Origin: CAYYAQ01 sp964469555 | GTDB lineage: Bacteria > Planctomycetota > UBA1135 > UBA2386 | Reading direction: 5' to 3' | Length of the DNA: 5,130 nt | Assembly (NCBI GenBank): GCA_964469555.1 | Contig: CAYYAQ010000238.1 | Location: 1 to 5,130, forward strand | Shown here: piece by piece, positions 1 to 5,039 of the stretch | Position numbering within the stretch: the stretch's first letter is position 1 | How the letters are laid out: each line of letters begins with the position of its first letter | The notes under the pieces: generated by a model | Database searches by the model: none | The model's input: the letters and a program-made list of their open reading frames with translations, nothing else | What the model was told of the DNA's origin: nothing | Translations under genes and position numbers: made by a program

Positions 1-2
1 GG

Positions 3-143
3 GTCGACTACTACGACGGCAAGCGCAAGGTCGGTCAGTTGGCCGCCGACCCGAAGAAGGCCTGGCAGAGCGACACGTTCCTCTACAACTTCCGCGCCCT
101 GTCCCGTGGGCCGCACGTCCTCAACGCCCGTAGATCGTCCTAA
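3..143 (+). CDS. C-terminal end of a protein with a probable Ig-like domain (5' end outside window)
   Basis: The frame is open from the left edge and ends at a TAA at 141-143, giving 46 residues. They begin VDYYDGKRKVGQ and end with FRALSRGPHVLNARRSS. The pattern of a VDYYDG-type turn, a lysine/valine strand, an F-Y-N-F strand and a 'GPHVLNAR' strand resembles bacterial Ig-like domains of secreted multidomain proteins, which typically read 'V.FY.G...lG ... G.HtLtAra'. In those domains the last strand usually continues into 'ArAtDnaG', whereas here the protein stops four residues after NAR. It could therefore end with a short domain or have been trimmed by a new stop. The stop overlaps the stop of the minus-strand gene that follows, so there is no room for a separate terminator. 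The function of the whole protein cannot be told. Domain assignment is by eye and moderate; that the frame is coding is fairly secure. Confidence 0.6.
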   Translation, partial: VDYYDGKRKVGQLAADPKKAWQSDTFLYNFRALSRGPHVLNARRSS

Positions 144-1099
144 GAGCGGACCGACGCGAAGAGTTCGGTGGAGAAATACCGCTCCATGCGATCGGGGAAC
201 ACCGTGACCACCTGGGCGCCCTCACCGAGACGCTGCGCGGCCATGACCGATGCGGCAAAGTTCAAGCCGGAGCTGGGCCCGACGGGAAACCCGTTGGCGA
301 TCAACGTTCGCGTGGTGGCGATAGCGAGATCATCGGGGACATCCAACTCCACCAGGTCCGGCATGTCCGCCTCGTCGTAGAGCTTCGAGATACCCTCGAC
401 AACGCCCGGCACCCGGGTCGAGAAACTGCAACACTCAGCCTCACTGAAGCCAGCGCCCGTCCCGATGGGTCGCGCCACGAAGGGCTTGACGGGACACCCT
501 CCCTGGGAAAACGCCAGGTAGAGCCCCACGATGGTGCCGCCGGTCCCGACCCCGCTCACCACGCCGTGCACGAGCCCGCCGGGGATCTGGGCGAGGATCT
601 CCTGACCCGTCCACACCCGATGGGCCTCGGCGTTGTCCGGGTTCTCGAACTGCAGCGTCCCGAAGGCGCCCGTCTCCCTGACCATCTCCTTGGCGCGCTC
701 GATCGCCCCCCGGATCCCCAATTCACGGGGGATCAACTCCGCATGGGCCCCGTAGGCCTTGATGATCAAGACGCGCTCGCCGCTCACGCCCTCGGGCATC
801 ACGGCCGTGAACCGAAGCCCCATCTGCGCACATGCCAACGCAAGAGCGATGCTCGTCGAGCCGCTCGACGCCTCAACGACGTGGCTGCCCTCGCGGATGT
901 CGCCGCGCCGCCAGGCCTTCTCCAGCATGTAGCGCGCGATCCGATCCTTGGTGGAGCCGGAGGGGTTCATGAACTCGAGCTTGCACCAGATGGTTGGTCC
1001 CGCCCCATCCAACTGCACCGCCACCAACGGAGAGGGCGCGATCCGCTGGAAGTAACGCCCGACGTCGGTCAGCCGAGAGACGGGGGTGCCATCATGCAT
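140..1099 (-). CDS. PLP-dependent cysteine synthase family enzyme (fold-type II)
   Basis: Read from an ATG at 1099 this is a 319-residue cytoplasmic enzyme, the usual length for O-acetylserine sulfhydrylases and relatives, which replace a leaving group at the beta carbon of serine derivatives to make cysteine or an analogue. Visible motifs (residues from that ATG): NPSGSTKDR near 46-53, with K51 the lysine that forms the PLP Schiff base; EASSGSTS near 76-83 in the position of the substrate-binding 'TSGNTG' loop; QFENPDNAEAHR near 150-161; SGVGTGGT at 182-189, the PLP phosphate cup; GPSSGLN at 274-280; and VFPDRMERYFST near the end. The loop has Ser where classical CysK/CysM have Asn, a variant I associate with cysteine synthase-like and cysteine desulfhydrase-like branches, so the exact reaction is open. 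A GTG 12 codons upstream (1135) is in frame, but those codons lie inside a dispersed 38-bp repeat, so I prefer the ATG. Neither start has a clear Shine-Dalgarno sequence. It is divergent from the 1258-2172 gene. Family call secure, substrate not. Confidence 0.9.
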   Translation of the reverse strand: MHDGTPVSRLTDVGRYFQRIAPSPLVAVQLDGAGPTIWCKLEFMNPSGSTKDRIARYMLEKAWRRGDIREGSHVVEASSGSTSIALALACAQMGLRFTAVMPEGVSGERVLIIKAYGAHAELIPRELGIRGAIERAKEMVRETGAFGTLQFENPDNAEAHRVWTGQEILAQIPGGLVHGVVSGVGTGGTIVGLYLAFSQGGCPVKPFVARPIGTGAGFSEAECCSFSTRVPGVVEGISKLYDEADMPDLVELDVPDDLAIATTRTLIANGFPVGPSSGLNFAASVMAAQRLGEGAQVVTVFPDRMERYFSTELFASVRS

Positions 1100-1104
1100 T
1101 GTGG

Positions 1105-1142
1105 GAGGGTAAGGGTTTCGACCCCAGATTCTCACCGTCGCC
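1105..1142. repeat. 38-bp imperfect direct repeat, copy 1
   Basis: This copy matches 2187-2224 in the same orientation at 34 of 38 positions; the four differences fall at 1111, 1123, 1131 and 1140. The core common to both is AGGGTTTCGAC, then CCAGATT, then TCACCGTC. It lies immediately upstream of the preferred start of the PLP enzyme gene, in the gap shared with the divergent fusion gene. Similarity stops abruptly on both sides. Confidence 0.8.
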
Positions 1143-1257
1143 GGAAGCTATCAAACGGCCTCTGCCCTTGCTATCATCGCTGGCCGCGCACCTGGCCTAT
1201 CCTGTCCCCTAAACACGAGTAAGGGGAAACCTCACGCAAGAACCCGGTACCGCAGCA

Positions 1258-2172
1258 TTGGACAACGACCACACGCCTGATCGTAATGATGAAGATCTGC
1301 GATGGTCTGACACCGAGGTGAGCACGGTCCTCGCGACAGGCTCGGTCCCGGCCGGTCGTTTCACGGAAGCGGAACTCAGGACGCTGACTCAGTACGTGGA
1401 GCTGAAGCAGTTTCACAAAGGCGGCCGGATTGTGATGCAAGGCGAGCAGGCGGGGGCGGTGATGTTCATCATCTCCGGCGCAGTTCGCGTGGTGGCGGAT
1501 GGGCACCAGCTCGAGCGGCTTGACGTCGGGAGTATGTTTGGCGAGAGCATGACCTCAGACGAGGGTGTGCGGGTGGCCGATGTGGTTGCCTGTGAGGATA
1601 CTTCCGTCGGCGTCCTCACCATCCGGCGATATGAGTCGATGCTCAGGCGATCTCCGTCCGTCGCGCTGAAGTACAAGCAGTTTTTCGAGGCCGTTCATCA
1701 CCAGCGCCTGTCCGCGAACGACAAGTACTTTCATGTGGACAGCAAGCGGTACCTTGCGCTCATAGCACACGACGGCATGAAGCCGTCGCTGGTCGCGTTC
1801 GTGGAGAAACACCAAGCGCTCGTCGATCTGTTTCCGCTCGTGGCGACCGACACCACCGGGCAATTGCTGCACTCACAGACAGGCGTGGTGCTGTCGCGAA
1901 ATGTGAAGTCCGGACCGCTGGGTGGGGACCAGGCCATTGGGCACATGATCTCCACCGACAACATCCTCGCGGTCATCTTCTTTCGCGATCCGCTTTCGGT
2001 ACACCCGCACCATGCCGATATCGAAGCGCTGGGGAGGTTGTGTGACGTCTACCAGGTCCCGTTCGCGACCAACCCCGCCACCGCAGTAGCCGTTCTGCAT
2101 GACCTGCATAGAAATCGTGGGGTGCGAAATGAACCGGAGGGGAAGGGGAAGCCAAGTTCCGGTGGCACGTAG
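1258..2172 (+). CDS. Cyclic nucleotide-binding domain fused to methylglyoxal synthase
   Basis: The 304-residue cytoplasmic protein has two recognisable domains. Residues about 34-125 form a cAMP-receptor-type beta-roll (FHKGGRIVMQGEQAG, then MFIISGAVRVV). Its phosphate-binding cassette has FGE at 94-96, an eight-residue spacer and R105-V-A-D108-V, where the usual form is PRxATV. Glu96 and Arg105, which hold ribose and cyclic phosphate in this family, are present. No DNA-binding helix-turn-helix follows; instead residues about 164-285 are a methylglyoxal synthase, which turns dihydroxyacetone phosphate into methylglyoxal and phosphate. Compared with E. coli MgsA as I recall it, these residues are kept: H171, D172 and K175 (AHDGMK); the ATDTTG phosphate loop; S218-G219; D224 (GGDQ); D244 (FFRDP); H251 and D254; and ATN at 270-272. 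The tail after about 285 is short, charged and Gly/Ser-rich rather than the longer E. coli C-terminus. The start is TTG; an in-frame stop at 1210 and no earlier start codon leave it as first choice, with GTG at 1318 (residue 21) as alternative. The AAGGGG at 1221-1226 is too far upstream (over 30 bases) to be its ribosome site. Both domains secure; regulation by cyclic nucleotide is inference. Confidence 0.93.
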   Translation: MDNDHTPDRNDEDLRWSDTEVSTVLATGSVPAGRFTEAELRTLTQYVELKQFHKGGRIVMQGEQAGAVMFIISGAVRVVADGHQLERLDVGSMFGESMTSDEGVRVADVVACEDTSVGVLTIRRYESMLRRSPSVALKYKQFFEAVHHQRLSANDKYFHVDSKRYLALIAHDGMKPSLVAFVEKHQALVDLFPLVATDTTGQLLHSQTGVVLSRNVKSGPLGGDQAIGHMISTDNILAVIFFRDPLSVHPHHADIEALGRLCDVYQVPFATNPATAVAVLHDLHRNRGVRNEPEGKGKPSSGGT

Positions 2173-2186
2173 GGGCAGACGAGCCT

Positions 2187-2224
2187 GAGGGTGAGGGTTT
2201 CGACTCCAGATTTTCACCGTCACC
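2187..2224. repeat. 38-bp imperfect direct repeat, copy 2
   Basis: This is the second copy of the repeat at 1105-1142, same orientation, offset 1082 bp. It begins 15 bases after the stop of the fusion gene and runs into the open frame of the next gene fragment. It contains GGTTTCGACTCC, which superficially resembles a tRNA T-arm, but no acceptor stem or CCA surrounds it. Confidence 0.8.
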
Positions 2225-2395
2225 TATCAGGGGACGGCGACCACCGGCGTGATCACTCACTTGCCCTCCAACGCGGTCCTCGCCGAAGTCGGGAACGGTG
2301 GCTACACCGGGCATTTGTTCCTCGCCGCCGGTGACTCCCTGGTCGTCACCGAGAAGGTCACGAAAGCGAAGCTGGCAGAGGTAACCAGGAAGTAG
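2195..2395 (+). pseudogene. Unidentified C-terminal gene fragment
   Basis: A frame open from the TGA at 2192-2194 to a TAG at 2393-2395 reads, after the repeat, TYQGTATTGVITHLPSNAVL, then AEVGNGGYTGHLFLAAGDSL and a lysine-rich end (VVTEKVTKAKLAEVTRK). The balanced residue use with Thr, Asn, Tyr and Gly turns, and the beta-strand-like pattern, look like real protein rather than a chance frame. There is no ATG: the only plausible start is GTG at 2249 (48 codons), and nothing like a ribosome site or signal peptide precedes it. The frame enters directly from the 38-bp repeat, so the 5' part of the gene may have been lost at that point. I do not recognise the family. It could also be a genuine small protein begun at 2249. 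Confidence 0.35.
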
Positions 2396-2738
2396 GTTGC
2401 CAGCGTCTGCGTCTGCGGATGCACTCGTGTAGCGCGTCAGCTTTGGCCGCAATCGGCCGAGCGACGGAGCGAGGAGTGCCTCCGCGGCGTTGGTGCGTAG
2501 ATCGCTGAAAGGTCGGAGCATGGCCGCTATCGTTCGATTTTGGTCTTCTGTTGCGTACGACTCTGGCCGACCGGTCTCCGTCATCTGATCGAGGATGTTG
2601 CACCCGAGTCGGGCTTCGACGGCTTGGGCATCAGCCCCACGGGATCGCATCCGGTCGCCGACGAATCGTCTTGATCTGAAGAAGGCGTTCTCGAACGCAG
2701 GAGCCTGCGTGGACGGTGCCGAACACCGACGTTGGCAA
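2396..2738. other. Gene-poor stretch with no convincing gene
   Basis: No frame here gives a protein I would call. The best candidate is on the minus strand from an ATG at 2650 down to about 2395. It includes the stretches LGCNILDQMTETGRPE and EDQNRTIAAMLRPFSDLR, whose mixed composition (Gln, Asn, Asp, Tyr, Met) is less arginine/proline-rich than a typical shadow frame. It then runs on without a stop into sequence antisense to the fragment and to the fusion gene, so if it was a gene it has lost its end. A small perfect hairpin, GGCCG-CAAT-CGGCC, lies at 2445-2458, about 50 bases after the preceding fragment, with no T-run. The region may be decayed coding sequence. Confidence 0.4.
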
Positions 2739-2978
2739 CTACTTGTTGCTCAGCTTCTTCAGCCGCAGGTCGAACGCGTGCCGCTCGCCGGATTCGGTCT
2801 CGAACGGCGCGAGATTCGCGCGCCCGAACACCTCGTCGTCGGCTTCGATCGTAACCTCGAGGTAGTGCCCGCCGGGATAGACCCCGATGTGTCGATACCG
2901 ACCCTCGCGATCCGAGATCACCTCTGTACCGAGTTGCCCGCGCTTCCCGTTCTCGAGATCCCAATCACCGAGCCTGGC
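2739..2978 (-). pseudogene. C-terminal fragment of a carboxypeptidase-regulatory-like (beta-sandwich) domain
   Basis: The frame ends at a TAG (2741-2739). Its last 60 residues, from a GTG at 2921, include ISDREGRYRHIGVYPGGHY and end FDLRLKKLSNK. The 'D.eGryr..gvyPGgHyLeV' pattern is the hallmark of carboxypeptidase-regulatory-like / prealbumin-type beta-sandwich domains, found as add-on domains in secreted and surface proteins. The same frame stays protein-like upstream of the GTG (GDWDLENGKRGQLGTEV), up to about 2978, where it becomes arginine/proline-rich and loses resemblance. There is no signal peptide or start codon at that point, so this is best read as the surviving 3' end of a larger extracellular protein. 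A 9-bp direct repeat straddles the break. A stand-alone 60-residue protein from GTG 2921 is the alternative, less likely. Confidence 0.5.
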
Positions 2979-2995
2979 GTGCGCGCACCTGGCGT

Positions 2996-3253
2996 GTGGC
3001 GACCCGGGCCAGCGGGGTGCTCTCGACGGCGTTCGCCATGTTGATGTGCGTGCAGGTCCGCTTCGACCTGCCCCTCCCGCACCCGGTGATCACGCTGCTG
3101 TTCGGCGGGGCGGTGTTGTACGGGTTGACGAAATGGGGTGGGCTGACGGCGTCACCGCTGTTGCCGGTCGTGCAGAAGGTCGTGCTGATCTTGACGGTGG
3201 CGTGGCTGGGCGTGTTGGCGAGGCACCTGTGCGCGCGGGATAGGGGACTTTGA
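2996..3253 (+). CDS. Small hypothetical membrane protein
   Basis: From a GTG at 2996 the frame codes 85 residues ending with TGA at 3251-3253. Hydrophobic segments lie at about residues 7-20 (GVLSTAFAMLMCVQ), 29-46 (PVITLLFGGAVLYGLTKW) and 56-75 (LPVVQKVVLILTVAWLGVLA). This suggests two or three membrane-spanning helices, with basic residues at the C-terminus (RHLCARDRGL). Of the 85 codons 79 end in G or C, a bias that argues for real coding in a GC-rich genome and is visibly stronger than in the fusion gene. The start is uncertain: the frame is open further upstream, and ATG at 3038 is an alternative that would remove most of the first hydrophobic segment. No ribosome site is clear. I do not recognise a family; it could be a whole small protein or the end of a larger membrane protein whose front is missing. 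Confidence 0.45.
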   Translation: MATRASGVLSTAFAMLMCVQVRFDLPLPHPVITLLFGGAVLYGLTKWGGLTASPLLPVVQKVVLILTVAWLGVLARHLCARDRGL

Positions 3254-3328
3254 TTCTCGGGTTCCTGGGTTCTTTGGAGGTCTGAGGGACCCACAGAACA
3301 TCCGAGGAACCCAACAAGGCAAGAACCA

Positions 3329-3355
3329 CGGGTTCGCGCTGGCCCGCGCAACCCG
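3329..3355 (-). terminator. GC-rich hairpin, candidate terminator of the sulfatase gene
   Basis: CGGGTT-CGCG at 3329-3338 pairs with CGCG-(C)-AACCCG at 3345-3355, giving a ten-pair stem with one bulged C (3349) and the loop CTGGCC. On the minus strand it falls about 70 bases after the sulfatase stop and is followed by TGGTTCTTGCCTTG, which is T-enriched but not a clean T-run. It may serve both strands, since the + strand ORF ends at 3253. A second inverted repeat, GGGTTCCT (3259-3266) with AGGAACCC (3305-3312), lies just after that ORF. Confidence 0.35.
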
Positions 3356-3425
3356 ACTGGTCCTGTTTCGGAGGGTACGGGAGACGCCGGAATTGCGGCC
3401 TGGAACGCCTATCCTCCAAAGTGCG

Positions 3426-4871
3426 TCACCTGGAAGCCTTCGCCATCTCGACCTTGATCTTGTCTATCGCACCGTAGGGGTCTTTGTGCGTGTCGCAGTA
3501 CGCGCGTAGCGCGCGCGTCATCCTTCGCGCGACCTCGCGATACCTCTCGCTTGTGAACAGGTTCGTCAACTCGTCCGGGTCCTTCGTGAGATCGAACAGC
3601 CAGGGCACGTCCTGTGGTGAGTACACGAGCTTGTAGTCGTCGGTGACCGCGCAGAGCCACTCCATCCGTGGCGTCCCACGAAGAAACGCGATGTCTTTCC
3701 ACTCGTCGACCTTTTGCCCCATCAAAAGCGCGGACGCGTCACGACCTTCTTCCTTGCCCGCGGTCTCGACATCCATCAACGCGAGCACGGTCGGCAGGAA
3801 ATCGACGCACGACAATGCTTGATCGACGACCCCGCCGGCTGGCACCTTGCTCGGATAGCGGAGAAGGAACGGGATCTTTGCGGACCCCTCGTAGGGCAGG
3901 CCCTTGTTCAGGCGGCAGTGTTCGCCGCATAGATCCCCGTGATCCGAAGTGAAGACGATGATCGTATTGTCGAGGAGGTCGTTCTTCTCGAGAACCTGCA
4001 GGACACGGCCGACATTGTCATCGATGCACTTGACCATGCCGTAGTAGTTGCGCATCAATCGGCGCAGGCGCTTGGGGGTGAGGTTCTTGGCGGCTGCGGC
4101 CCACTTCGGCGTCTGCGCGGCGGTCTTGCGCAAGCTCTTCGGGATCGGCGCGTCGACCTTCGCGAACATCTCCGCGTATGGCGCGCGTACCGTGTTCGGC
4201 CCGTGGGGATCCGGCAGGCTGAGCATGTAGCAGAACGGGCCGGACTTGTGCTTTTTGATGAACTGGATCGCCTTGTCGCAAAGCCAGTCCGTCGTGTACG
4301 TCTTGTCGTTGGCTCCGGCGAGCGCATAGGACAACTTGCCTCCAGGCAGCCGGGCACCGACGGCAGGACCATTCGCGCCATCGATGAGCTTCTTCCAGTG
4401 ACCACGGTTGAACATGAAGCGGTTGTCGTCGAAGCCGAACTTGCGCTTCGGCGCCCACTGCGGCTTGCCGCGGCCATCGAGGTGCCATTTGCCGGCGAAA
4501 CCCGTCGCGTAGCCCTTGCGCCGCAGGGTCTCGGCGAAGGTCACGATGTCGTCGCCGAGTCGAATGTTGTTCGTCACGACGGGTGTGTGCTGCGGGTAGC
4601 GGCCCGAGACCAGGCAGCCGCGCGATGGCGAGCACACGGGCGTCGTCGCGTAGAAACTCGTGCACAGTACGCCCTCCTTCGCGAGTCGATCGATGTTCGG
4701 CGTTGTGACGATCTTGCCGCCGTAGCAACCGAGCGTGCGGAAGTTGTGCTCGTCGGTCTGGATGACGAGGAGATTTGGATTCCGCGGCTTGGTATCGGAC
4801 TGCGACGGGACCTGGCGTGCCAGCGCCGCGCAGGCAATCGCCACTACCAGAAAAGTGAATCGGGGATGCAT
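3426..4871 (-). CDS. Secreted formylglycine-dependent sulfatase
   Basis: From an ATG at 4871 this is a complete 481-residue sulfatase of the alkaline-phosphatase superfamily, hydrolysing sulfate esters outside the cytoplasmic membrane. Residues 1-18 are a signal peptide (MHPRFTFLVVAIACAALA) with an A-L-A cleavage site. The domain opens with NPNLLVIQTDEHNFRTLGCY, where D40-E41 are metal ligands. C80-S-P-S-R84 is the CxPxR signature whose Cys is oxidised to formylglycine. GKWH at 127-130, DPHGP at 221-225, TSDHGDLCGEH at 308-318 (D310 and H311 as metal ligands) and SAKIP at 330-334 complete the active site. The C-terminal subdomain has the usual YKLVYS and FDLTKDPDELTNL pattern at about 413-438. 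Length is normal and nothing is missing. An in-frame upstream extension is open but lacks conserved features; a GGAG nine bases before the ATG decides the start. The substrate cannot be told; in planctomycetes such enzymes usually act on sulfated polysaccharides. A probable second sulfatase begins divergently at 5040. An anaerobic or FGE-type maturase must be encoded elsewhere. Confidence 0.96.
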   Translation of the reverse strand: MHPRFTFLVVAIACAALARQVPSQSDTKPRNPNLLVIQTDEHNFRTLGCYGGKIVTTPNIDRLAKEGVLCTSFYATTPVCSPSRGCLVSGRYPQHTPVVTNNIRLGDDIVTFAETLRRKGYATGFAGKWHLDGRGKPQWAPKRKFGFDDNRFMFNRGHWKKLIDGANGPAVGARLPGGKLSYALAGANDKTYTTDWLCDKAIQFIKKHKSGPFCYMLSLPDPHGPNTVRAPYAEMFAKVDAPIPKSLRKTAAQTPKWAAAAKNLTPKRLRRLMRNYYGMVKCIDDNVGRVLQVLEKNDLLDNTIIVFTSDHGDLCGEHCRLNKGLPYEGSAKIPFLLRYPSKVPAGGVVDQALSCVDFLPTVLALMDVETAGKEEGRDASALLMGQKVDEWKDIAFLRGTPRMEWLCAVTDDYKLVYSPQDVPWLFDLTKDPDELTNLFTSERYREVARRMTRALRAYCDTHKDPYGAIDKIKVEMAKASR

Positions 4872-4880
4872 CGATCTGAT

Positions 4881-4884
4881 CTCC
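4881..4884 (-). promoter_or_regulatory. Shine-Dalgarno GGAG of the sulfatase gene
   Basis: On the minus strand GGAG lies nine bases before the ATG at 4871 (GTGGAGATCAGATCG then ATG). It is the clearest ribosome site in the window. It supports translation starting at the signal peptide rather than at in-frame codons further upstream such as the ATG at 4916. Confidence 0.65.
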
Positions 4885-5039
4885 ACTGTGACAGTTGCTA
4901 CGACTCGGTTGTGCATGCGGACAATAGACGGTCGCCAGGTCCCCGGTAGGCTATATCTTCGCCAACAGCCACATAGCATGGCCTCTACACCCGGTTGGGC
5001 GTCGGCGGCGGTCACCGGGCACGCTACAGTGGTACTCCC

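Noticed and set aside
1168..1203. Promoter for the fusion gene made of TTGCTA and TATCCT
   Set aside because: The spacing between the two boxes is 24 bases, too long for a sigma-70 promoter, and neither box is strong.
566..1222. Long + strand open frame opposite the PLP enzyme
   Set aside because: It is antisense to conserved cysteine synthase motifs, its product is rich in Arg, Pro and His with no recognisable domain, and the length is explained by GC-rich codon bias on the opposite strand.
2187..2224. tRNA remnant or phage attachment site suggested by GGTTTCGACTCC
   Set aside because: There is no cloverleaf, acceptor stem or CCA around either copy, and no integrase gene in the window.
1105..2224. 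Integron-type gene cassette between the two repeats
   Set aside because: The repeats are not palindromic and show no attC-type core site (GTTRRRY), so the arrangement only superficially resembles a cassette.
2520..2588. 22-codon ATG frame on the + strand (MAAIVRFWSSVAYDSG)
   Set aside because: It is too short, with no spaced ribosome site, no homology I recognise and no neighbour that would suggest a leader peptide.
1973..2650. 225-codon minus-strand open frame as one gene
   Set aside because: Its second half is antisense to the methylglyoxal synthase domain and to the 2195-2395 fragment. Only the first part (about 2395-2650) looks at all protein-like, so it is not called as a gene.
3939..4949. 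336-codon + strand open frame opposite the sulfatase
   Set aside because: It lies over all the sulfatase catalytic motifs, its translation is Arg/Val/Glu-rich and low in diversity, and it has no domain or start signal. It is a shadow of the minus-strand gene.
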